64,000 bases of DNA, taken from contig JBEKXU010000015.1 in NCBI GenBank assembly GCA_049511715.1, positions 1-64,000 on the forward strand, in the 5' to 3' direction. Positions 18,281 through 25,828 of this stretch are shown piece by piece. Numbering within the stretch: position 1 is the stretch's first letter; every line of letters begins with the position of its first letter. The notes beneath the pieces were generated by a model. That model did not search any database. It was not told where the DNA came from and saw only the letters and a program-made list of their open reading frames with translations. Origin of the DNA: JBEKHT01 sp049511715 (GTDB lineage Bacteria > Chloroflexota > Anaerolineae > Anaerolineales > RBG-16-64-43). The translations under genes and the position numbers were made by a program.

Positions 18281-19279
18281 GTGAATTTGCTGTTCACGAG
18301 TGCGGGAAGGCGTGTGGAGCTGCTTCGCGCGTTCCGACAAGCCTATCTTGACTTGGAGCTGAAAGGCCATGTCGTGGCCGTGGACAGGGATCCTCTGGCG
18401 CCGGCTCTCCAGATCGCCGACAGGGCCTACCTGGTTCCTCCGTTGAATGACTCCGCCTACCTTCCCGAGCTGTCCGAGATTATCCAGCGTGAGAACATTC
18501 ATCGAGTCTTTCCCCTGATCGACCCTGATGTCCCTGTGCTCGCCCGGGGGCGGCAGCAATTGGAAGGGCGGGGTGTCAGGGTTGTGGTGGTCTCCCCGGA
18601 GGGCGCCGAAATCGCACGGGACAAGTTGCGGACGTTTCAGTTCTTTCGAGAGCATGGCGTCCCCACTCCGAAGACTTGGTTGCCGGGAGAAACCTCATGG
18701 GCAGACGTTCGTTATCCGGTTTTCCTCAAGGCAAGGTACGGAAGTGCTGGAAAGGATGCCTTCCGGGCTCACGATCGAGAGGAGGCGGAGTTTTTCTCCA
18801 AATACATCCCTGACCCGATCGTTCAGGAGTGCCTTTCCGGCCCGGAAGTTACCAACGATATTAGCTGCGACTTGGACGGGGAAGTTTGGGCTGTGGTCTC
18901 GCGCAAGCGAATTGAGGTCCGCTGGGGGGAGGTCGCGAAGGGTCAGACCATACGTGATCGGCGGATCCTCGAGCACTGTCTCACGGTGGCCAGGGAAATC
19001 GACGCACGCGGGCCCATTACCATCCAGTGCATGCTCCAGGGGGGCGAGCCGAGCTTTACCGAGATCAACGCAAGGTTTGGAGGCGGGTTGCCGCTTGGTA
19101 TTGCCGCCGGGGTACCCTCTCCGAGGTGGTATCTGGCCGAGGCCGCTGGCCTGCCTGTGCGGCCGCCTCCGCTGGGCGAATACCGTCAGGGGCTCTATCT
19201 GACCCGCTTTGACGAGTCCTTTTTCATCGATGAAGATCACTACTGGGAACTTTCAGGTCATCGCCTTCGACCTAGATGA
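18281..19279 (+). CDS. ATP-grasp domain protein (carbamoyl-phosphate-synthase-like ligase)
   Basis: A 332-residue protein beginning VNLLFTSAGRRVELLRAF, a start shared by ATP-grasp proteins of polysaccharide loci. It has a pre-ATP-grasp domain, then the ATP-binding core (YPVFLKARYGSAGKDAF, IVQECLSGPEVTNDISC) and the metal-binding end (TEINARFGGGLPLGIAAG). Such enzymes join a carboxylate to an amine or thiol through an acyl-phosphate, so an amidated uronate is a possible product, which is only an inference from wecC. I chose GTG at 18281 by comparison with family starts; TTG at 18254, five bases after GGAGG, is a good alternative and would overlap the methyltransferase by 26 bases. Its end overlaps the next gene by 50 bases. 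Confidence 0.8.
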   Translation: MNLLFTSAGRRVELLRAFRQAYLDLELKGHVVAVDRDPLAPALQIADRAYLVPPLNDSAYLPELSEIIQRENIHRVFPLIDPDVPVLARGRQQLEGRGVRVVVVSPEGAEIARDKLRTFQFFREHGVPTPKTWLPGETSWADVRYPVFLKARYGSAGKDAFRAHDREEAEFFSKYIPDPIVQECLSGPEVTNDISCDLDGEVWAVVSRKRIEVRWGEVAKGQTIRDRRILEHCLTVAREIDARGPITIQCMLQGGEPSFTEINARFGGGLPLGIAAGVPSPRWYLAEAAGLPVRPPPLGEYRQGLYLTRFDESFFIDEDHYWELSGHRLRPR

Positions 19280-19949
19280 CACGCTGTATCCCGAGGCGCA
19301 GTTCGTCCGTAGCGGGTTTCGGGCTGTCGCGGGTTGGGCGGACCGCGTGCTGGGCATCTCAGAGCCGATTGGCCTGGCGGAACTTCAAGCGTATTTCGAT
19401 GCCGGGATTCACGATCGAGTCTTCGATCTGTGGCTCGAGGAACGAGGCTTGCCTCCCGACCCCTGGGTGCCGGTCATGATCAGGGTCTACCGAACCCATG
19501 TTCCGCGGATCGGGATGTACCCTGGAGCGAGGGAGTGTTTGGTCCGAAGGCGCGCTGCTGGGTTTCGGATCGGCTTGGTCACAGAGGGCTATGCGCTAGT
19601 TCAGAAGGCAAAGATCGGCGCCCTAAAACTTGACCAACTGATCGACGTGGTCGTCATCTCGGATGAGGATTCTCGAGCCGAATGGAAGCCCAGCCTGCGC
19701 CCATTTCAGCGGCTGGTCGAGGGGAGCGGAGCGGCGCCGGAGCGCGTCCTTTATGTCGGCGACAATCCGGCCAAGGACTTCTTGGGCGCCCGAGATCTTG
19801 GGCTGGCCACCGTGCGAATGCGCATTCCGGGTGGCCTGCACTATTCGGAGGAGCCTCCTTCCGCGCGACACGCGGCGGACTGGGAAGTGGCCAACTTCCC
19901 TGAGCTGGAGGAACTTCTGGGAAAAGATGGGCCGAATGCCAGCCCTTGA
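19230..19949 (+). CDS. HAD-superfamily hydrolase (phosphatase)
   Basis: A 239-residue protein with all four HAD motifs: FDLDDTLYPE (motif I, nucleophile and acid/base aspartates), TEGY (motif II), EWKPS (motif III lysine) and YVGDNPAKDF (motif IV). A helical cap of type C1 lies between motifs I and II. The ATG at 19230 gives a normal N-terminus; a TTG 21 bases upstream is possible. It sits 50 bases inside the end of the ATP-grasp gene in another frame, so the two are surely coupled and may act in sequence, for example removal of a phosphate from the ATP-grasp substrate or product. The substrate is unknown. Confidence 0.84.
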   Translation: MKITTGNFQVIAFDLDDTLYPEAQFVRSGFRAVAGWADRVLGISEPIGLAELQAYFDAGIHDRVFDLWLEERGLPPDPWVPVMIRVYRTHVPRIGMYPGARECLVRRRAAGFRIGLVTEGYALVQKAKIGALKLDQLIDVVVISDEDSRAEWKPSLRPFQRLVEGSGAAPERVLYVGDNPAKDFLGARDLGLATVRMRIPGGLHYSEEPPSARHAADWEVANFPELEELLGKDGPNASP

Positions 19950-20248
19950 GACCCTTGGCCCGGGCTCGTTCAGGCAGGCGAATCGGTTGAAGAAAGCAAA
20001 AAGCGGCCCGTGGCGGAAGCGGTCGGCATGCGCTTTGCGTCCAAGAACGGCTGAAGGCCTGGGAAAGGTCGAATTGTTCCGCCCCGGGTAGTCGTGGGCC
20101 CGCCAGGGGTTCGTTGGCTGGCACGCCTTCGGCTCGAGGCGAAAGACTGGGCGAGAAGGGTTTTTTTGGCAACTGGACCTTGATTCAGTTCAGGATTGGC
20201 GGGTGAAACCTGAGGCTCATGAGGCCTTCTAGGGCGAGGCAGATTTCC
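19950..20248. other. Short spacer without a recognisable gene
   Basis: About 300 bases between the HAD gene and the aminotransferase gene. No open frame with domain motifs, no promoter-like pair and no hairpin followed by a T-run was seen. Confidence 0.45.
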
Positions 20249-21433
20249 ATGAAGATCTCCATGTCTTCTCCGAGTATCAGCCAAGCGGAAATCGATACTG
20301 TTCTTTCAGTGTTGCGGACGCCTACTCTGAGCATCGGTCCTCAAGTGGCCGCGTTCGAGCGGGGAATGGCTCGGATCGCAGGGGTTCCCCACGCCGTGGC
20401 CGTCAACTCGGGAACAAGCGGACTGCACTTGGCCGTGATTGTTAGCGGCATCGGCAAGGGTGATTGGGTCATCACCACTCCTTTCTCCTTTGTCGCTTCC
20501 TCGAACTGCCTCCTCTATGAAGGCGCTGTCCCCATCTTTGTCGACGTGCGCGAAGAAGACGGGAATATCGACCCCGAGGCGGCGGCCGAGGCGGCGGCCA
20601 GGTTGGCCAAGGGCGGCGAAAGGGCGCGCCGGGTGTTGCCTCGACCCTTGCGGAGAAGGGGGCTCAAGGCGAGGCGGCTCAAAGGCATTCTTTCCGTAGA
20701 CGTCTTCGGGCGACCGGCAGATTATGACCGGCTGGTCAGCGTCGCCAAGCGGCATGGGCTGGTCCTGATTGAGGATGCCTGCGAAGCGGTGGGGTCGAGC
20801 CACAAAGGACGGCCCACCGGATCCCTGGGGGATGTGGCCGTGTTCGCCTTCTACCCCAACAAACAGATGACTACTGGCGAGGGGGGCGTGCTCCTGACCG
20901 CGAACGCGGAATGGGCCGAGGTCGCCCGGTCCCTTCGCAATCAGGGGCGGGGACCCGGCTCGGCGTGGTTGGATCACGTGAGGCTGGGATACAACTACCG
21001 CCTGGACGAGCTCAGCGCGGCGCTGGGCGCCGCTCAGGTGCCCCGTTTGCCTGAGCTCATTCGGCGACGGAGTGAGGTCGCACGCTGGTACACCGATCGT
21101 CTTCAGTCCTTAGAACAAGTTCGCGTGCCTCAAGTGAATGCCGAGACCACCACGATGTCGTGGTTCGTGTACGTGATCCGAGTATTGCCGCCGGCGGATC
21201 GGGCATCAGTGGAACAACGCCTGGAGCGGGAAGGGATCCCCACTCGGAGGTATTTTCCTCCCATTCACCTTCAACCTTTCTACATGTCTCGATTTGGTTA
21301 CCGGCGGGGGGACTTCCCGGTTGCAGAGAAGCTTGGCGACCAGAGCTTGGCACTTCCCTTCTCGAGTGTGATGACCGAGGACCAGGTCGAGGAAGTTTGT
21401 CGCGTTTTGCGCGTTGCCGTGAATGAGGTTTGA
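20249..21433 (+). CDS. DegT/DnrJ/EryC1/StrS-family PLP aminotransferase
   Basis: A 394-residue sugar aminotransferase-like protein. Family landmarks are SGTSGLHLAV (phosphate-binding), TTPFSFVASSNCLLYEGA, IEDACEAVGSSHKG (aspartate contacting the PLP nitrogen), and FYPNKQMTTGEGG with the catalytic lysine. The C-terminal segment RYFPPIHLQPFY is also typical. These enzymes convert keto sugar nucleotides to amino sugars. Odd feature: about 20 extra, strongly basic residues (LPRPLRRRGLKARR region) sit between the end of the substrate loop and the conserved strand ILSVDVFG. The ATG at 20249 was chosen over one 30 bases upstream because it matches family starts. It is the last gene of the polysaccharide run. 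Confidence 0.88.
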   Translation: MKISMSSPSISQAEIDTVLSVLRTPTLSIGPQVAAFERGMARIAGVPHAVAVNSGTSGLHLAVIVSGIGKGDWVITTPFSFVASSNCLLYEGAVPIFVDVREEDGNIDPEAAAEAAARLAKGGERARRVLPRPLRRRGLKARRLKGILSVDVFGRPADYDRLVSVAKRHGLVLIEDACEAVGSSHKGRPTGSLGDVAVFAFYPNKQMTTGEGGVLLTANAEWAEVARSLRNQGRGPGSAWLDHVRLGYNYRLDELSAALGAAQVPRLPELIRRRSEVARWYTDRLQSLEQVRVPQVNAETTTMSWFVYVIRVLPPADRASVEQRLEREGIPTRRYFPPIHLQPFYMSRFGYRRGDFPVAEKLGDQSLALPFSSVMTEDQVEEVCRVLRVAVNEV

Positions 21434-22119
21434 ACGCGATTTCCTGCCCTGTTCATCGGGAGCGGGAGCTCTTGTCTTCCGAGTCATCGAATTGGCGCGG
21501 TCTGCCGAACCCCGGGCAGGCCGCGTTGGGTAATTGCCTCAGGTCCGCAAGATCCTTGCACCCCGGTCCTTTGCCGGGCCGGGTGGATCTGGCGGGGGGT
21601 CCGGTCGCCCGCTTCGGGATTGCTGCCTTCCGACCCCTTCGCGTGGCGAGTCTGGGCTTCACCAGTCGCCTTGAGCGTCCGGCTTATGCCGTCGGCCCTC
21701 GGCAGGGCCCGCTCTCATCCTTGCCCGCTCGGTCTTTCCGGGGCTGGCGGTGCAACTCCTGACGCCAGGAAGGCTCTTCCGGAGAGGGTGCCGGGTCGGA
21801 CGCGGACAGACTCTTCAGAGCTCATGGACTGGCCAGCTCTTGGGCTTGCGGGTTGGCCTTCGCCCAGCCGTCGGCGGCTCTGCCCGGCGAGGGCCGTTTT
21901 CGGCCGCTAGAGCGGCTTGGCCGAATCCGGGAATCCCCGGCGCAGGAACCTTTTCAAAGTATTCCGGCGAAAGGGGCTGTCGTCCATGGTTGAGCCCACA
22001 GGGGGAATTCGCGGCCGAAAACAAGGGAAAATGGAGGTCTTTTCTCGCAGGCACCGGTTTCACCGGGTTGCTGCCGGCTGCATGGAATTAATGGAATTTC
22101 TCCCTTTTACCAATATTCC
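21434..22119. other. Stretch without a recognisable gene before the complex I-like operon
   Basis: About 690 bases with only chance-like frames. The base composition becomes more A+T-rich near 22080-22150, where a strong promoter lies. I see no structured RNA in it. Confidence 0.5.
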
Positions 22120-22147
22120 TTGACATCGCCTTTCGGCAGGGTATAAT
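22120..22147 (+). promoter_or_regulatory. Sigma-70-type promoter for the iscX-nuo-mrp operon
   Basis: A perfect -35 box TTGACA at 22120-22125 and a perfect -10 box TATAAT at 22142-22147 are separated by 16 bases, in a locally A+T-rich patch. The start codon of the first gene lies 37 bases after the -10 box, leaving a short leader. It is the best match to consensus that I found in the window, so the operon is probably strongly and constitutively expressed. Confidence 0.8.
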
Positions 22148-22183
22148 TTCCCGCGATATGGGGAGCGTGGCGGCGGATCGGGA

Positions 22184-22429
22184 ATGACCTCACCAGGCTT
22201 GAGCCAGCCCTCGGGGGCGGGGACCACGCTTACCTGGGATGACGGTTTTCTTCTAGTTCAAGCTCTCCGGCGCGCTCATCCCCAGGCGGAACTACTCGGT
22301 CTTGGATTGCGAACCCTGTGCTCGTGGATCCTTGAGCTTCCTGAATTCGAGGATGATCCGAGCCTGGTGGACGACGATGTGCTCCTGGACCTCTACCGGG
22401 AGTGGCTGGAGGAAACAGAGGCGAAATGA
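22184..22429 (+). CDS. iscX: IscX-like small acidic protein
   Basis: An 81-residue, strongly acidic protein. The pattern LTWDD, then [10 protein letters not shown], then [16 protein letters not shown] and [11 protein letters not shown] follows the IscX (YfhJ) consensus: a conserved W-x-D start, an L-x-x-W-I-x-x-L-x-x-F-x-D-D-P core and a terminal W-L-E. IscX is a helical partner of IscS that binds iron and tunes cluster assembly. No isc genes are nearby; instead it opens an operon of iron-sulfur subunits and overlaps nuoB by four bases (ATGA). A role in supplying clusters to these subunits is inferred from context. Confidence 0.72.
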   Translation: MTSPGLSQPSGAGTTLTWDDGFLLVQALRRAHPQAELLGLGLRTLCSWILELPEFEDDPSLVDDDVLLDLYREWLEETEAK

Positions 22430-23100
22430 CAGGTGCTCCTGAAGACCCTGAAGTTGCTGTTCCAGAGTCCCTGCGGGGGCAGGTTCTCGTCGCGAGTCTG
22501 AATCAGATCTACAACTGGGGTCGGCGCAACTCTGTTTGGCCGATGTTCTTCGGCCTGGCATGCTGTGCCATCGAGATGATTTGCACGGCAGCCAGCCGGT
22601 TTGACTTGGCTCGCTTTGGCATGGAGGTGATGCGTCCGAGTCCGCGCCAATCGGATCTGTTGATTGTTTCGGGAACGGTGACCAAGAAGATGGTGCCTCA
22701 GATCATACGCCTGTACGATCAGATGGCCGAACCGAAGTATGTGATGGCCATGGGCTCCTGTGCCTCCGGAGGCGGCCCCTTCAAGGAAGGCTATAACGTC
22801 GTTTCCGGTATCGATCAGTATCTTCCGGTTGACGTTTACGTCCCCGGCTGTCCTCCGACTCCCCAGGCTCTCATGTTCGGCTTGATCAAGCTTCAGGAGA
22901 AGATCGACCACCAATCCCTTCGGACAGTTTCCTGGTACCGCCGGCAGCCTTCCCAGGACTTTCCCGTTCCCTTGCTGGGTCCTGACATTGTGGGCCTGAA
23001 GGACGGGGAGCAGTTGAGGCAACTGGCCCAGGCCAAGGCGGATTCGCCCTCCGCAGCAACGGGGGCCGGTGACTTGGAGCAGAACCGAGGCGGCGGATGA
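22426..23100 (+). CDS. nuoB: NADH-quinone oxidoreductase-like subunit B (PSST, cluster N2)
   Basis: A 224-residue NuoB homologue. All four N2 ligand cysteines are visible in their motifs: the vicinal pair in [10 protein letters not shown], then GSCASGG and VPGCPPTP. The core runs from [15 protein letters not shown] to about residue 165; a longer C-terminal tail follows. In complex I and in related membrane hydrogenases this subunit passes electrons from the NuoI clusters to quinone or the active site. The ATG at 22426 overlaps the iscX stop (ATGA) and follows GAGG. It overlaps nuoCD by four bases. Confidence 0.93.
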   Translation: MTGAPEDPEVAVPESLRGQVLVASLNQIYNWGRRNSVWPMFFGLACCAIEMICTAASRFDLARFGMEVMRPSPRQSDLLIVSGTVTKKMVPQIIRLYDQMAEPKYVMAMGSCASGGGPFKEGYNVVSGIDQYLPVDVYVPGCPPTPQALMFGLIKLQEKIDHQSLRTVSWYRRQPSQDFPVPLLGPDIVGLKDGEQLRQLAQAKADSPSAATGAGDLEQNRGGG

Positions 23101-24839
23101 ATGGGTCCAGCATCTCCTCCGCGGCGGCGGGGGGTCTTCCTCCCAGCCTCGTCCCGATGCTTTCTCCGGAGAACCGGCCGGGGTATAGCGGGTACCAGGT
23201 TGCGCCGAAGGACCTGGTGCAAGTGGCACGTATCCTGAGAGACGAGGGGGGCTATGGCTATCTGTCCTCCGTGACCGGCGTGGACTATCTTCCCCAGGGA
23301 AGGATGGAGGTCGTTTATCACCTCTACCGAGTGCAGGGCGGCGGCGCTTTGGTGTTGCACGTCTCGGTGCCCCGAGAGGCGCCAAGCGTGCCCAGCCTGA
23401 CCGGGATATACCCGGGGGCTGAGTTTCAAGAGCGGGAGGCTTGGGACCTGCTGGGGATTCAGTTTGAGGGACATCCGGACCTGCGGCGTATCCTGCTCTG
23501 GGAGGGGTTTGCGGGGTATCCACTGCGGAAGGACTGGACCGAGCCCTACTACGAGGAGGACGGCAAACCGTACGCGGCGCGCTGGCCCAAAGGGGATTAC
23601 CGCCGTGAGGAAGATGGTAATCCGTTCCATGGGAATGTGAAATATCCTCCCGGCTTTGTGCTGGAGGGATGGACGGAAGAGGGGGACCGTTCTTTGTACG
23701 AGGCCCTGGAGCGGGGCGCCCCTGAGGGTGTCGGCCTGGGGACGGAGAGGCTGGTGGTCAATCTGGGCCCGCAGCACCCTTCGACCCATGGCATCTTCCG
23801 CATCGTGGCCCTGGTGGATGGGGAGACGGTGGTGGACTTGAAACCCGCCGTGGGCTACCTGCATCGCAATCACGAGAAGATCGGCGAGCGCAACACCTTC
23901 CTGATGAACATGCCGTTCACCGACCGCCTCGACTACATCAGCTCGCTGAGCAATAACTTCGGTTATGCCCTCGCCGTAGAGCAGCTGATGGCGATCCGGC
24001 CTCCGGAGCGTGCCGAATACATCCGGGTGATCATGGCCGAGCTGACCCGCATCAGCAATCACTTGTGGGCGATCGGCTTCCTGCTGAACGATCTGGGAGC
24101 GTTTTTCACCCCCGCCCTCTACGCCATTGAGGAACGCGAGCTGATCCTGGACATCTTCGAGGCCACGACGGGTTCGCGAATGATGTGCAACTATTTTCGC
24201 TTCGGAGGGGTGGCACGCGATTTCCCCGAGGGAGTGCTCGAGAAGATCCGGGACCTGGTCAACGATCGACTACCGCGCAAGATCGACGAGTTGGACTCCT
24301 ATCTGACCCCGAACGAGATTGTCTGCGCGCGGACGATGGGGGTCGGCCTGCTGCCGGCGGAGAAGGCGATTGCTTTCTCGGCAGCGGGTCCAGTCCTGCG
24401 GGCCTCGGGAGTGCGCTACGACATTCGCAAGGCAGAGCCCTACAGCATCTACGATCGGTTTGATTTTGAGGTGGCAGTCCGGCCGAACGGAGACACCTAT
24501 GATCGCTACCTCATCCGGCTGGATGAGATGCGCCAGAGCTTGAGGATCCTGCAGCAGGCTGTCCGGGACATCCCCGGAGGGGAAATCCAGCTCGGCAAGC
24601 CGCAATACCAGGTGCGCGTCCCTGCCGGCGAGGCCTACGGTCGGGTCGACGGTCCCAAAGGGGAGCTGGGCTTCTACCTCGTCTCCAACGGCAAGCCCAA
24701 TCCCTGGCGCTACCACGTGCGCGCGCCTTCCTTCATCAACCTGACCGCCCTGTCGGAAATGTGTCGGGGAAACAAGATCGCCGACGCTGTGGTGATCCTC
24801 GGGAGCATCGATATTATTTTGGGCGAAGTGGACCGCTAG
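23097..24839 (+). CDS. nuoCD: Fused NADH-quinone oxidoreductase-like subunits C and D
   Basis: A 580-residue fusion. Residues ~35-190 are NuoC ([57 protein letters not shown]). Residues ~215-580 are NuoD ([34 protein letters not shown]-like [11 protein letters not shown], and the C-terminal [25 protein letters not shown] region). NuoD descends from [NiFe]-hydrogenase large subunits, but the CxxC nickel ligands are absent, so this is not a hydrogenase. The histidine and aspartate of the quinone-site region (PSTHG) are present. It overlaps nuoB by four bases. NuoCD fusions are known in several phyla. Confidence 0.93.
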   Translation: MNGSSISSAAAGGLPPSLVPMLSPENRPGYSGYQVAPKDLVQVARILRDEGGYGYLSSVTGVDYLPQGRMEVVYHLYRVQGGGALVLHVSVPREAPSVPSLTGIYPGAEFQEREAWDLLGIQFEGHPDLRRILLWEGFAGYPLRKDWTEPYYEEDGKPYAARWPKGDYRREEDGNPFHGNVKYPPGFVLEGWTEEGDRSLYEALERGAPEGVGLGTERLVVNLGPQHPSTHGIFRIVALVDGETVVDLKPAVGYLHRNHEKIGERNTFLMNMPFTDRLDYISSLSNNFGYALAVEQLMAIRPPERAEYIRVIMAELTRISNHLWAIGFLLNDLGAFFTPALYAIEERELILDIFEATTGSRMMCNYFRFGGVARDFPEGVLEKIRDLVNDRLPRKIDELDSYLTPNEIVCARTMGVGLLPAEKAIAFSAAGPVLRASGVRYDIRKAEPYSIYDRFDFEVAVRPNGDTYDRYLIRLDEMRQSLRILQQAVRDIPGGEIQLGKPQYQVRVPAGEAYGRVDGPKGELGFYLVSNGKPNPWRYHVRAPSFINLTALSEMCRGNKIADAVVILGSIDIILGEVDR

Positions 24840-24860
24840 CTGCGGAGGCAATAGGCGGAT

Positions 24861-25463
24861 ATGGACGGTCGCGGGATCATTGGGGGTCTGGGTTTTACCC
24901 TCCGGCACCTGCTGGACACGTATGTCGAAGACATCCGCTGGCTCGGGCGAGGGCGCTACGGAACCCCTCGGGGTCTGGCCCAGCGAAGCAGCAAGGATGC
25001 CCGCGGGATTTTCACCATCCAGTACCCTGAGGAAAAGCTTCCGCTGGCCGAGGAATTCCGATATATCCCTTTCCTGGTCTATGAGCAGGGCCCGGACGGG
25101 GAGCGGAAAGACCGGTGTACTTCCTGCGGCATCTGTGCCAAGGTTTGCCCGCCTCAATGCATTTGGATCGTGCGTACGACCGACCCGAAAACCGGGCGGC
25201 CTGTGCCGGCGCCCGCAGACTTTTCCATCGACGTGGACAAGTGCATGAGCTGCGGACTGTGTGCGGAGTACTGCCCGTTTGACGCGATCAAAATGGACCA
25301 TGACTACGAAATGGCTTCCTACGAACGGAAGCCCGGGCACGTTTTCAACAAGGAACGGCTTTCCAAGCCTGTTTCCTATTACGCGGCCATCCGGCCCGGC
25401 AACTATGCTCAAGAAGAAGCGGCCCGCGCGGAGAAGGAAGCTCGAAGGGCAGCCAAGGCCTGA
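24861..25463 (+). CDS. nuoI: NADH-quinone oxidoreductase-like subunit I (two [4Fe-4S] clusters)
   Basis: A 200-residue TYKY-type protein. Two complete ferredoxin motifs are present: CTSCGICAKVCPPQCI and CMSCGLCAEYCPFDAI, ligating clusters N6a and N6b in complex I. The N-terminal GLGFTLRHLLDTY and the linker RYIPFLVYEQGPDGERK match the family. The C-terminal ~25 residues are an alanine/glutamate/arginine-rich helix not needed for cluster binding. The gene follows nuoCD by 21 bases with GGAGG before the ATG. Together B, CD and I form the complete connecting arm. Confidence 0.92.
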   Translation: MDGRGIIGGLGFTLRHLLDTYVEDIRWLGRGRYGTPRGLAQRSSKDARGIFTIQYPEEKLPLAEEFRYIPFLVYEQGPDGERKDRCTSCGICAKVCPPQCIWIVRTTDPKTGRPVPAPADFSIDVDKCMSCGLCAEYCPFDAIKMDHDYEMASYERKPGHVFNKERLSKPVSYYAAIRPGNYAQEEAARAEKEARRAAKA

Positions 25464-25483
25464 GAAGCACCTGCGAGGGGTCC

Positions 25484-25825
25484 ATGTACCACGAAGATGC
25501 TGAAATGCTTTTTCCGCTCCGCGTCAGTCACTCCCTGCGCGACCTTCGGGGGATCTCCTGGCGCCGGCTAGTGGATCGCCTTTCGAGGCTGGAGGAGGAC
25601 AACCCGGATGCTCTTGCCTTCGCCCTCATGATGATCCGCCTCGACGGCTGCATGACTTGCCAGGCGGACTCATACCGGGCCATGCGGGGCTGCACGGCCT
25701 GCGCCCGCCAGGCCGTCCTGCGGTTCCGGGGAACAGATCAGGAACTGGTCAAGCTGTATGAACGAGCCCGGAAGGATATTCTGGTGTTTCTCGAAGACCG
25801 TCCGGTGAGTGCCACCAAGAGGTGA
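25484..25825 (+). CDS. Small cysteine-containing protein of the nuo operon, function unknown
   Basis: A 113-residue soluble protein. It is mostly helical-looking with a central cysteine cluster C-M-T-C and, 11 residues later, C-T-A-C within GCTACARQAVLRF: a CxxC...CxxC arrangement that could bind a zinc ion or an iron-sulfur cluster. It lies 20 bases after nuoI and three bases before the Mrp-type ATPase gene, so it belongs to this operon. I recall similar proteins next to nuo genes in Chloroflexota but know no function. A small accessory subunit or cluster-assembly helper is the simplest guess. Confidence 0.7.
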   Translation: MYHEDAEMLFPLRVSHSLRDLRGISWRRLVDRLSRLEEDNPDALAFALMMIRLDGCMTCQADSYRAMRGCTACARQAVLRFRGTDQELVKLYERARKDILVFLEDRPVSATKR

Positions 25826-25828
25826 AGG

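Noticed and set aside
23800..24839. NuoD part read as a possible [NiFe]-hydrogenase large subunit
   Set aside because: The N- and C-terminal CxxC nickel ligands are absent; PSTHG and other NuoD features are present.
24270..25412. Minus-strand open frame of 380 codons opposite nuoCD/nuoI
   Set aside because: Antisense shadow across two clear plus-strand genes.
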